From positions 930,001 through 994,000 of the forward strand of contig NZ_JQNR01000003.1 of the NCBI RefSeq assembly GCF_000745345.1: 64,000 nucleotides of DNA, read 5' to 3'. This document shows, piece by piece, positions 53,603-62,085 of this stretch. Below the pieces are notes generated by a model that was given only the letters and a program-made list of their open reading frames with translations, was not told where the DNA came from and did not search any database. The position numbers and the translations under genes were made by a program. This DNA is from Actinacidiphila yeochonensis CN732 (GTDB lineage: Bacteria > Actinomycetota > Actinomycetes > Streptomycetales > Streptomycetaceae). How positions within the stretch are numbered: position 1 is the stretch's first letter; each line of letters begins with the position of its first letter.

Positions 53603-56296
53603 GTGACCGAGTGCCGGCGTCCCGACTGCGGCGGGACGATCGAGGACATGGGCGGCGGGCAACTGTACTGCGACACCTGCGGGATGGCCCCGCTGCCGGC
53701 CGCGCCGCCGGGGGTGCCGACGGGCCTGCCGGCCGGTCTCCCGACGAACGTGCCGACGGGTCCGACACCGGGTGTGCCGCCGGGTCTGCCATCGGGCGTA
53801 CCCGCCCTGCCCGCCCTGCCCTTCCCGCCCGCCCCCAACGCCCCGGACCTGGCCACGGTGCCGGCCGCCCGCGCGGCGGCCGAGCCGGAGCGCTCCTCGT
53901 CGTCCTCCTCGTCCCGTTCCACGCGCTCCTCCGGCTCCACCTCGCGGGCGTCGAGGCGCTCGGTCTCCGGCCGGCTGCCGCAGGGCCCCGGCGGTCCGGG
54001 CGCCGGGCGGACGGTGTCCGTGCGCAGCACCCGTGGCGGCAACAGCGGCCAGACCCGCGGCAAGCTCGGCGCCGGCCTGGTGACCGTCCCACCGATCCCG
54101 CGCCCCGACCCGGCCGCGGCGGTGCTGGCCGATCCGGAGGTGCCCGAGCGGAAGCGGTTCTGCAGCCGCGGCGAGTGCGGTGCCCCGGTGGGCCGCAGCC
54201 GCGGCGGCCGGCCGGGCCGCACCGAGGGCTACTGCACCAAGTGCGGCCACCCGTACTCGTTCACCCCGAAGCTGCGCCGCGGCGACGTGGTGCACGGGCA
54301 GTACGTGGTGGAGGGCTGCCTGGCCCACGGCGGCCTGGGCTGGATCTACCTGGCCGTGGACCGGGCCGTCTCCGACCGGTGGGTGGTCCTCAAGGGCCTG
54401 CTGGACACCGGCGACGAGGACGCGCTGGCCGCCGCGGTCTCCGAACGGCGCTTCCTCGCCGAGATCGAGCACCCCAACATCGTGCGAATCTACAACTTCG
54501 TCGAGCACCTGGACCACCGCACCGGCACACTCGACGGCTACATCGTGATGGCGTACGTGGGCGGCAAGTCGCTCAAGGAGATCGCCAACGAGCGCCGCAC
54601 CCCCGACGGCCGGCGCGAACCGCTGCCGGTCGCCCAGGCCATCGCCTTCGCCCTGGAGGCACTGGACGCGCTGGGCCACCTGCACAGCCGCAACCTGCTC
54701 TACTGCGACTTCAAGGTCGACAACGCCATCCAGACCGGGGACCGGCTGGAGCTGATCGACATGGGCGCGGTGCGGCGGATGGACGACGGGGAGTCGGCCA
54801 TCTTCGGCACCACCGGCTACCAGGCGCCCGAGGTCGCCGAGGTCGGCCCGTCCGTCGCCTCCGACCTGTACACGGTGGCCCGGACCCTGGCGGTGCTCAC
54901 CTTCGACTTCCAGGGCTACACCAACGTCTTCGCCGACAGCCTGCCCGACCCGGACCGAATCGAGGTCTTCCAGCGGTACGAGTCGTTCTACCGGCTGCTG
55001 GTGCGGGCCACCGACCCGGACCCGGAGCAGCGGTTCGGCTCGGCCGCGGAGATGTCCGAGCAACTGCTGGGCGTGCTGCGGGAGATCGTCGCGATGGAGT
55101 CGGGCACCCCGCGCCCGGCGCTGTCCACGCTGTACGGGCCGGAGTTGCGGGTGGTGGACACCGGACTGGTGCCGCCGGTGGACGGCGACACGTCGGTACT
55201 GGGCGCCCGACGGCCGCAGCGGCACGGGCGTTCGGGGCAGGCCGCGCTGGCCGGACAGGACGGACAGGACGCGCTGGCCGGGCAGGTCGGGCTGAGGGCG
55301 GCGGTGTTCCCGCTTCCGAACGCGTCGGGCGCGTCGGGCGCGTCGTCGCCGGGGAGCGGGGGAGCCGTCGTCTCCCGGCTGGACACGGCCGCGGCGGCGC
55401 TGGCCCTGCCGGTGCCGCACGTCGACCCGCGCGACCCCAACGCCGGCTTTCTGGCCGGGCTTTCGGCGGCCGCGCCCGGGGAGGTGCTCGCCGCGCTCCA
55501 GGCGGCGCCGCAGGACTCGGTGGAGTGGCGGCTGCGGGAGCTGCGGGCGCGGCTGGAGTTGGACGATCCGGCCGGCGCCCAGCGTGTCCTGCAGACACTG
55601 GCCGACGACGACCTGGAGGATTGGCGGGTGGTCTGGTACCGGGGGCTCGCCGCGCTGTGCGCCGGAGACGACGCGACGGCCGCGCTGGCCTTCGACGCCG
55701 TGTACGACGCGTTCCCCGGCGAGCCGGCGCCGAAGCTCGCGCTCGGGATCTGCGCGGAGGCGCTCGGCCAGCTCGACAACGCCGCCGAGTACTACGGCCT
55801 GGTGTGGACCACCGACCAGTCGTACGTCAGCGCCGCGTTCGGCCTGGCCCGGGTGCTGCTGAGGTCCGCGGACCGGGCCGGGGCGGTGCGCGCCCTGGAG
55901 TCGGTGCCGGAGTCCTCCTCGCACCACACCGCGGCCCGGGTCGCCGCGGTCCGGGCCCGGCTGCGGGGCCGGCCGCCGCACGAACCGCTGCTGGCCGACC
56001 TGCGCGCCGCCGCCCGCCAGGTGGAGGCCCTCCGACGGCAGGGCCTGGACGCCGACCGGAGCGAGCGGCTGGCCACCGAGGTGTACGGCAGCGCCCTGGA
56101 CTGGGTGCTGGCCGGACGGTCCGGCGACCCCGGCGGCGCCCCGGCGCCGCTGCTCGGCGCCGGACTCGACGAGCGCGGGCTGCGGTTCGGCCTGGAGCGC
56201 TCCTACCGGGTGCTCGCCAGGCTCGCCAGCCAGGGCGGTACGAGGATCGAACTGGTGGAGCGGGCCAACCGTTTCCGCCCCCGGACGTGGGTGTGA
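53603..56296 (+). CDS. pknG: PknG-family serine/threonine protein kinase
   Basis: An 897-aa soluble kinase with the PknG order. There is an N-terminal Cys pair module (CRRPDC ... CDTC, residues 4-26), a Pro/Ser-rich linker, then a rubredoxin-like metal site (CSRGECG ... CTKCG, about 183-215). The kinase domain (about 224-500) has VVLKGLLDTGDEDA (ATP lysine), LYCDFKVDN (catalytic loop) and LIDMGAVRR (metal Asp; DMG instead of DFG). A TPR-rich C-terminus follows (about 610-890). PknG controls central nitrogen and carbon metabolism in mycobacteria and corynebacteria by phosphorylating an FHA protein (GarA/OdhI). GTG 53603 follows GAGAGGGGGA. It is about 150 residues longer than M. tuberculosis PknG. 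Confidence 0.94.
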   Translation: MTECRRPDCGGTIEDMGGGQLYCDTCGMAPLPAAPPGVPTGLPAGLPTNVPTGPTPGVPPGLPSGVPALPALPFPPAPNAPDLATVPAARAAAEPERSSSSSSSRSTRSSGSTSRASRRSVSGRLPQGPGGPGAGRTVSVRSTRGGNSGQTRGKLGAGLVTVPPIPRPDPAAAVLADPEVPERKRFCSRGECGAPVGRSRGGRPGRTEGYCTKCGHPYSFTPKLRRGDVVHGQYVVEGCLAHGGLGWIYLAVDRAVSDRWVVLKGLLDTGDEDALAAAVSERRFLAEIEHPNIVRIYNFVEHLDHRTGTLDGYIVMAYVGGKSLKEIANERRTPDGRREPLPVAQAIAFALEALDALGHLHSRNLLYCDFKVDNAIQTGDRLELIDMGAVRRMDDGESAIFGTTGYQAPEVAEVGPSVASDLYTVARTLAVLTFDFQGYTNVFADSLPDPDRIEVFQRYESFYRLLVRATDPDPEQRFGSAAEMSEQLLGVLREIVAMESGTPRPALSTLYGPELRVVDTGLVPPVDGDTSVLGARRPQRHGRSGQAALAGQDGQDALAGQVGLRAAVFPLPNASGASGASSPGSGGAVVSRLDTAAAALALPVPHVDPRDPNAGFLAGLSAAAPGEVLAALQAAPQDSVEWRLRELRARLELDDPAGAQRVLQTLADDDLEDWRVVWYRGLAALCAGDDATAALAFDAVYDAFPGEPAPKLALGICAEALGQLDNAAEYYGLVWTTDQSYVSAAFGLARVLLRSADRAGAVRALESVPESSSHHTAARVAAVRARLRGRPPHEPLLADLRAAARQVEALRRQGLDADRSERLATEVYGSALDWVLAGRSGDPGGAPAPLLGAGLDERGLRFGLERSYRVLARLASQGGTRIELVERANRFRPRTWV

Positions 56297-56299
56297 CCG

Positions 56300-57790
56300 A
56301 TGCCGCCTCTGCCCGATTCCGCGCGCTCAGCCCCCTCAGCGCCCCACGCGCCTCCCGTGCCCGCCGCCGCGGTCGCGCGGTGCCCGGGGTGCGGCGAGCC
56401 GCACGACCCCGACGACCGCTTCTGCGGCAACTGCGGGACCGGCCTGGCCGCGGCGGGCCGCGCGCCGGCGCCGGGCGGGAACGCCGTGCCCGCTGAGGGT
56501 CCCGTTCCGGGGGCCGCGTCCGCTGGCGCCACGTCCGCTGGGGCCGCCGTAGGGCGGTCGGCCGAGCCGCCCGCCACGGCACCCGGGTCTGCCCCGGGCC
56601 AGGGCCCGGCGGCCACCGACGCGTACCCGCTCGCAGGGCCGCCGAAGCCGGCCGGCGACGCCACCCTGCCGCTTGGCGTGCCCACCCCGCCACCGGAACC
56701 CGCCTCGCCGGGCGCCGCACCGGCCGCGCCCGCCGACCCGGAGGCCGCCGGCCCGGTGTGCGTGGCCTGCGGCGTCGGCGGGGTGGACGCCGACGGCTAC
56801 TGCGAGCGCTGCGGCCACGCCCAGCCGCGACCGCGGGACCACCAGGAGGAGGAGCTGCCGGGCGTGGCGGCGGTCAGCGACCGCGGGCTGCGCCACCACC
56901 GCAACGAGGACGCGTTCGCGGTGGCCGCAGCGCCGCTGCCCGACGGCACCCGCGCGGTGGCGGCGGTGGTCTGCGACGGGGTGTCCAGCGCCTACCGGCC
57001 CGACGACGCCTCGGCCGCCGCCGCGGTGGCGGGCAGCAGGGCGCTGATCGGCGCCCTGGAAGCCGGCACGGACGCGCGGGAGGCGATGCGCGCCGCCCTG
57101 CTGGCCGCCTTCGACGCCGTGGCCGCGCTCGCCGAGGAGGAGCGGCCCGGGCAGCCGCCGCCGCGCAACGCCCCGGCCTGCACCTGCGTCAGCGCCGTGG
57201 TCACCGGGTCGGTCTTCACCGTCGGGTGGATCGGCGACAGCCGCGTGTACTGGGTACCCGACGACCGCGCCACCCCGCCGGCCCGGCTGACCGAGGACGA
57301 CTCGTGGGCGGCGCGGATGATCGCCGCCGGGCTGATGAGCGAGGCGGAGGCGTACGCGGACGAACGGGCGCACGCGATCACCGGATGGCTGGGCGCCGAC
57401 GCCGTCGAGGTGGACCCGCACGTGGCCGCGTTCCAGCCGGAGGGGCCGGGCGTGGTCGTGGTGTGCACCGACGGGCTGTGGAACTACGCGGAGTCCGCCG
57501 ACGAGATGGCCGGCGCGGTCCCCCCCGACGCCCGGGCCCGCCCGCTGGCGGCCGCCCGCGCCCTGCTAGGGACCGCCCTGGACGGCGGCGGCCACGACAA
57601 CGTCACGGTCGCGGTCCTGCCGTTCCCGACCGGAGCGGCCGGAGCGACCGGACCGGCCGGAGCGACCGGACCGGCCGGAGCGACCGGACCGGCCGGAGCG
57701 GCCGGAGCGGCCGGAGCGGCCGGAGCGGCCGGAGCAACCGTGGACAGCACGCCGGGAAGCGCGCGGACACCCTCCCCCACCGTCCAGTAG
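56300..57790 (+). CDS. PP2C-family serine/threonine phosphatase with zinc ribbons
   Basis: A 496-aa protein starting three bases after the pknG stop. Two zinc-ribbon Cys pairs precede the enzyme: CPGCGEPHDPDDRFCGNCG near residue 28 and CVACG ... CERCG near 153. The PPM domain (about 188-445) has SDRGLRHHRNEDAF, VVCDGVSSAY, GWIGDSRVYW, VCTDGLWNY and GGHDNVTVAVL, so all metal aspartates are present. The tail is a collagen-like Gly-Ala-Thr-Gly-Pro-Ala repeat followed by Gly-Ala-Ala units. Coupling to pknG makes it the likely counter-enzyme of the kinase. Confidence 0.93.
   Translation: MPPLPDSARSAPSAPHAPPVPAAAVARCPGCGEPHDPDDRFCGNCGTGLAAAGRAPAPGGNAVPAEGPVPGAASAGATSAGAAVGRSAEPPATAPGSAPGQGPAATDAYPLAGPPKPAGDATLPLGVPTPPPEPASPGAAPAAPADPEAAGPVCVACGVGGVDADGYCERCGHAQPRPRDHQEEELPGVAAVSDRGLRHHRNEDAFAVAAAPLPDGTRAVAAVVCDGVSSAYRPDDASAAAAVAGSRALIGALEAGTDAREAMRAALLAAFDAVAALAEEERPGQPPPRNAPACTCVSAVVTGSVFTVGWIGDSRVYWVPDDRATPPARLTEDDSWAARMIAAGLMSEAEAYADERAHAITGWLGADAVEVDPHVAAFQPEGPGVVVVCTDGLWNYAESADEMAGAVPPDARARPLAAARALLGTALDGGGHDNVTVAVLPFPTGAAGATGPAGATGPAGATGPAGAAGAAGAAGAAGATVDSTPGSARTPSPTVQ
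57641..57739. repeat. 18-bp and 9-bp tandem repeats in the PP2C tail
   Basis: Three copies of GGAGCGACCGGACCGGCC (57641-57694) are followed by four copies of GGAGCGGCC and one GGAGCAACC. They encode collagen-like Gly-X-Y repeats after the phosphatase domain. Both unit lengths are multiples of three, so changes in copy number keep the frame. Confidence 0.92.
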
Positions 57791-57859
57791 TCGCCTAGTT
57801 TCCGCCGCGGGCGCGCCCAGGGGAGTGGCGGGCCGGCGGTGACAAGGAGCCCAGGAGCG

Positions 57860-59182
57860 ATGCCGAGTCTTTCCAAGTCGAACGTGCCGCGGTTCTCGGT
57901 CGACGTCTACCACAACGAGTACCTGCCGGAGGGCGGCGGCGAGGTCAACGCGGTCGTCACCGTGACCGCGACCGGTGAGGGCACCTCCGGCGGCCGGCCG
58001 CTGGACGGCGGCGCCTCGGCGGGGGTGGTCCTCATGGTGGACTGCTCCGGTTCGATGGAGTACCCGCCGGCGAAGATGCGCAACGCCCGCGAGGCCACCG
58101 CCGCCGCGATCGACACGCTGCGCGACGGCGTGGCCTTCGCGGTCGTGGCCGGCAGCCACGAGGCCCGCGAGGTCTACCCGGCCGACGGCGGCCTGGCGAT
58201 GGCCGGCCCGGAGACCCGCGCCCAGGCCAGGCGGGCGCTGCGCCGGCTCACCTCGGGCGGCGGCACCGCGATCGGCACCTGGCTGCGGCTGGCCGACCGG
58301 CTGCTGTCCGCCTCGGGGGTGTCCATACGGCACGGCATCCTCCTCACCGACGGCCGCAACGAGCACGAGAGCCCGGAGGACCTGCGGCAGGCGCTGGCCG
58401 ACTGCGCCGGACGGCTGACCTGCGACGCGCGCGGGGTCGGCACCGACTGGGAGGTGGCGGAGCTGACCCAGATCGCGTCGGCGCTGCTCGGCTCGGTGGA
58501 CATCGTCGCCGACCCCTCCGGGCTGGCCGCGGACTTCCGGTCGATGATGGCGGACGCGATGGGCAAGGAGGTCGCCGACGTGGCGCTGCGGCTGTGGACG
58601 CCGCAGGGCTCGGAGATCGCCTTCGTGAAGCAGGTCGCCCCGGTGCTGGAGGACCTGTCCGCCCGCCGCGCGCAGGCCGGTCCGCGGGCCGGCGACTACC
58701 CGACCGGTTCGTGGGGCGACGAGTCCCGCGACTACCACGTGTGCGTGCGGGTGCCGCCGGCCGCGGTCGGCCAGGAGATGCTGGCCGCGCGGGTGTCGCT
58801 GGTGCTGCCGCGGCCGGACGGCACCGTCGAGACGCTGGGCCAGGGCCTGGTGCGGGCGGTGTGGACCGACGACATGGCCGCCTCCACCCGGATCAGCCCG
58901 CAGGTCGCCCACTACACCGGGCAGGCCGAGCTGGCCCAGGCCATCCAGCAGGGCCTGGAGGCGCGGCGGGCCGGCGACCAGGACGGCGCCACCGCCAAGC
59001 TGGGCCGCGCGGTGCAGCTGGCCAGCGCCTCCGGCAACGAGGACACCGCCAGGCTGCTGGCGCGCGTGGTGGACGTGGTGGACGCGGCCAGCGGTACGGT
59101 GCGGCTGAAGCAACGGGTCGCCGACGCCGACGAGATGACCCTGAACACGCGGTCGACGAAGACCGTCCGCGTGAAGAAGTAG
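57860..59182 (+). CDS. VWA-domain protein
   Basis: A 440-aa protein with a von Willebrand A domain; the metal-ion-dependent adhesion site is seen as LMVDCSGSMEY (about residues 58-68), with further sites at SGGGTAIGTWL and ILLTDGRNEH. The second half is a beta-rich region and a helical end (AELAQAIQQGLEARRAGD). There is no signal peptide, so it is probably an intracellular scaffold, like the VWA members of TerY-kinase-phosphatase groups. ATG 57860 follows CCAGGAG. It sits between the phosphatase and the FHA gene. Confidence 0.92.
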   Translation: MPSLSKSNVPRFSVDVYHNEYLPEGGGEVNAVVTVTATGEGTSGGRPLDGGASAGVVLMVDCSGSMEYPPAKMRNAREATAAAIDTLRDGVAFAVVAGSHEAREVYPADGGLAMAGPETRAQARRALRRLTSGGGTAIGTWLRLADRLLSASGVSIRHGILLTDGRNEHESPEDLRQALADCAGRLTCDARGVGTDWEVAELTQIASALLGSVDIVADPSGLAADFRSMMADAMGKEVADVALRLWTPQGSEIAFVKQVAPVLEDLSARRAQAGPRAGDYPTGSWGDESRDYHVCVRVPPAAVGQEMLAARVSLVLPRPDGTVETLGQGLVRAVWTDDMAASTRISPQVAHYTGQAELAQAIQQGLEARRAGDQDGATAKLGRAVQLASASGNEDTARLLARVVDVVDAASGTVRLKQRVADADEMTLNTRSTKTVRVKK

Positions 59183-59249
59183 CCCGCGGGCAGACGCTGT
59201 CCGCGGGCCACCGAGCTGACGCCCCAGTGGCGGGTCGGGAGCCCAAGCC

Positions 59250-60274
59250 ATGCCGGTCTGTGTGAACGGCCATCAGACGAGCGCCGCCGACTGGTGCGAT
59301 GTCTGCGGTATCCGGATCGCGGCGCCGCCGGCGGCCTACGGGTCGCGTCCGGCGTCCGCGGCGTCGTCGTCCTCGGCCTCGCCGGCCTCCGCGCCGCCGG
59401 CCTCGCCCTCCCCGCCGGGGTTCGAGGGCGGCCCGCCGGCGTACGGGAGCGGCCCGGACGAGATCGGCGAGCTGTGCCCGGCGTGCGGCACCCCGCGCGA
59501 GGGCGGGGAGCTGTTCTGCGAGGAGTGCCGCCACGACTTCCGCGCCGCCGCCGGACCGGGCCCCTGCCGCCGGCCGCGCCGGCGTTCCCGCCGTACCGGC
59601 GCTACGGTTCGCAGCCGTCGCGGCCCTCGCAGGTCCACCGGGCGGCCGAGCCGCTGCCGTCGGAGTCGGTCACCGTGACCTCGGGTTCGGGTTCGGGGTC
59701 CGGTTCGGGATCGGGGTCGGGCTCGGGGTCCGGGTCGGCTTCGGGCTCGGGTGACTTCCTGCTGGACCCGCCGTCCGGTCCGGTGGTGCCGCGGCAGGAC
59801 GGCGCCGGGGCGGGCGGCACCGACGTCGAGGACCCTGCCGGGGGGACCGCGCAGACGGCGGACCGGGCCGCCGCGTGGGTGGCGGTGGTCGCGGCGGACC
59901 GCGCGTACTTCACCGCGATGATGGCCCGCAGCGGGCCCGAGGCGCACGGGCTGTACTTCCCGTCCTACTCCCCGGAGCGGGAGGTGCCGCTGCGGGGCCG
60001 CCAGGTCACCATCGGCCGTCGCCGGCACACCACCGGGGCGGTGCCCGACATCGACCTCTCACGGGCCCCGGAGGACCCGGGCGTCTCGCACGAGCACGCG
60101 GTGCTGGTCCAGCAGCCGGACGGCAGCTGGTCGGTGGTGGACAAGGAGTCGACCAACGGCACCACCGTCAACCTCGCCGAGGACCCGATCCAGCCCTACA
60201 CCCCGGTCCCGCTCGCGGAGGGCGACCGGGTGCACGTGGGGGCGTGGACCACCATCACCGTCAGGCGGGCGTGA
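59250..60274 (+). CDS. FHA-domain protein with zinc ribbons, probable frameshift
   Basis: The first frame from ATG 59250 has two Cys motifs (MPVCVNGHQTSAADWCDVCG; CPACGTPREGGELFCEEC) and then falls into Arg-rich sequence near 59560. The body continues in the next frame: LPPAAPAFPPYRRYGSQPS, a Gly-Ser repeat, and a C-terminal forkhead-associated domain (QVTIGRRR, PGVSHEHAVLVQ, KESTNGTTVN), which binds phosphothreonine peptides. One extra C in GGCCCCTG near 59564 joins both parts into 341 residues. It may be the reader or substrate of the PknG island, like GarA in mycobacteria, though its N-terminus differs. Confidence 0.87.
59684..59756. repeat. Gly-Ser coding 6-bp repeat in the FHA gene
   Basis: GG(T/G)TC(G/C)-type hexamers encode about twelve Gly-Ser pairs between the zinc-ribbon part and the FHA domain. 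They form a flexible linker. Confidence 0.85.
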
Positions 60275-60286
60275 GGCCGGCCGGGG

Positions 60287-61363
60287 TCAGCGGTACGTGC
60301 CGGGCCGGCGGTACCGGCCCCTCACCGCGCCCGGCCCGCCCGGTGCGTCTGGTGCGCCTGGTGCGGTGAGGGGCCAGGTCCGGGGGCCGTCGGGACGGTC
60401 GCGCCAGATCCACTGGCGGGGTCCGTCGACGCTCAGGCCGTAGCGGGTGCGGTCGGCGCGGGCACCGGCGTCGAAGGGCGCCGTGGCGGCACCGGCGCCG
60501 CCACCGCGCAGCGGCACGAAGTAGGCGGGCGTGTCCAGGAAGCGCCCCTCGGCGCAGCCGGGACCCGCCACCCGCAGCAGCACCAGGCCGGTGGCGACCG
60601 GGGCCAGCACCAGGCCGCCGGGGGCGCACTGCTCCAGCCAGGCCGGCGGCACGGACGGCAGCTCGCAGGTGGCCATGATCCGGTCGTAGGGGGCGTTGGG
60701 CGGCCAGCCGAGAGCCCCGTCCCCGGTGACCACGGCCACCGAGCGGGCCTGCGGTGTGCCGTAGGCGTCGAGGTGGGCGCGGGCGGCGGAGGTGATCTCC
60801 GGTTCCAGGTCGATCGTGGTGACGGTGCCGGGCCCGAGGCGGTGCGCCAGCAGCGCCGCGTTGTAGCCGGTGCCCGCGCCGATCTCCAGCACCCGCTGGC
60901 CCTCCCGCACCTCCAGCGCCTCGCACATCAGCGCCATCAGCGAGGGCTGGCTGCTGGAGGAGACCAGCTCGCCGCCGACCACGCGGGTGGCGATCGGCCG
61001 GTCCGCGTACGCCTCAGCCAGCAGCCGGGCGCGGCGCCCCCACCACCCGCCCGCGTGCGCCTCGTACGGGTCGGGCCCGGGGGCGAGGTGGGCGCCGGGT
61101 TCGAGGTCCTCGCGGAACTCCTCGCCGGACTCCTCAAGGCCGAACTCCTCGCCAGGCTCCTCGCCGGACTCCTCAAGCGTGTCCTCGGAAGGGGCCTCGG
61201 AGGATGCCACGAACAGGTGCCGCGGCACGTCGGCGAAGGCCGCCCGCCAGGCCGGGTCGGAGAGTCCGCCGTTGGCCGCTATCCGCTCCACCATCCGGGC
61301 TCGCAGCGTCCGCGCCGCGGCGCCCTCCCGCGCCCGCCGACTCTGGTGTGCGAACCCGGCCAT
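60287..61363 (-). CDS. Protein-L-isoaspartate methyltransferase-like enzyme
   Basis: A 358-aa SAM-dependent methyltransferase of the PCMT type: motif I VLEIGAGTGYNAALLAHRLG, then VTTIDLEPEI and SVAVVTGDGALGWP. The N-terminal part (ARMVERIAANGG, FADVPRHLFV) matches family members that repair or modify aspartyl residues. An acidic insertion of about 30 residues rich in Glu-Glu (residues 58-90) separates the N-terminus from the substrate loop and is encoded by degenerate CTCCTC-type repeats. ATG 61363 follows GATGGAGG. It converges with the FHA gene, 12 bases away. Confidence 0.87.
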   Translation of the reverse strand: MAGFAHQSRRAREGAAARTLRARMVERIAANGGLSDPAWRAAFADVPRHLFVASSEAPSEDTLEESGEEPGEEFGLEESGEEFREDLEPGAHLAPGPDPYEAHAGGWWGRRARLLAEAYADRPIATRVVGGELVSSSSQPSLMALMCEALEVREGQRVLEIGAGTGYNAALLAHRLGPGTVTTIDLEPEITSAARAHLDAYGTPQARSVAVVTGDGALGWPPNAPYDRIMATCELPSVPPAWLEQCAPGGLVLAPVATGLVLLRVAGPGCAEGRFLDTPAYFVPLRGGGAGAATAPFDAGARADRTRYGLSVDGPRQWIWRDRPDGPRTWPLTAPGAPDAPGGPGAVRGRYRRPGTYR

Positions 61364-61515
61364 GCCTCCATCGTCCCTCGCATCCGCCGCCCGCGCCGCT
61401 CCCGTCCCGCCTCCACAGGGCTACCGGCGGGGACGGGCGGTGCCATGCCGAGCGCCTCAGCGGAGCGGGAACTAGGACCGGCGTCCTCGGCCGCCGCGTC
61501 TGCGACCATGGAGGG

Positions 61516-61920
61516 GTGAACGAGATCCGGCAGGGCGAACTCCAACAGCAGACGTTCTACGACCGCGTCGGCGGCGAGGAAACCTTCCGTCGGCTGGTGC
61601 ACCGCTTCTACGAGGGCGTCGCGGACGATCCCGAGCTGCGCGCCATGTACCCGGAGGAGGACCTCGGCCCCGCCGAGGAGCGGCTGCTGCTCTTCCTCAT
61701 GCAGTACTGGGGCGGTCCGCGTACCTACAGCGACTCGCGCGGCCACCCCCGGCTGCGCATGCGGCACGCGCCGTTCGCCGTGAACCGGGCCGCGCACGAC
61801 GCCTGGCTGCGGCACATGCGCGCCGCCGTCGACGATCTGGAGCTGCCCGCCGAGCAGGAGAAGGAGCTGTGGGACTACCTGACCTACGCCGCCGCCTCCA
61901 TGGTCAACACCCCGGGCTGA
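61516..61920 (+). CDS. glbO: Truncated haemoglobin, group II
   Basis: A 134-aa 2-on-2 globin: FYDRVGGEETFRRLVHRFYEGV at the start, MQYWGGPRTYSDSRGHPRLRMRH with the proximal His in the last position, and HDAWLRHM with the group II Trp-G8. It binds oxygen and may detoxify nitric oxide or supply oxygen to membrane enzymes. GTG 61516 follows GGAGGGG. The gap behind it (61921-62085) separates it from a convergent gene and holds a CCGCTGCC/GGCAGCGG hairpin at 61942-61958. Confidence 0.95.
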   Translation: MNEIRQGELQQQTFYDRVGGEETFRRLVHRFYEGVADDPELRAMYPEEDLGPAEERLLLFLMQYWGGPRTYSDSRGHPRLRMRHAPFAVNRAAHDAWLRHMRAAVDDLELPAEQEKELWDYLTYAAASMVNTPG

Positions 61921-62085
61921 CGTCCGCCCGGGGCCCGCGGACCGCTGCCCGGCAGCGGACGGGACGGCGGTCCGGGGCACGGTCGCGCCCGCGGAGCTGA
62001 CGCACCCGCGCCGTGCCCCAGGGCCGGGCCTCCGCGCCGGGTCCCCGCCGGTCCGGGCCAGGGGCCGGGACCGGCGGAGCGCGGC

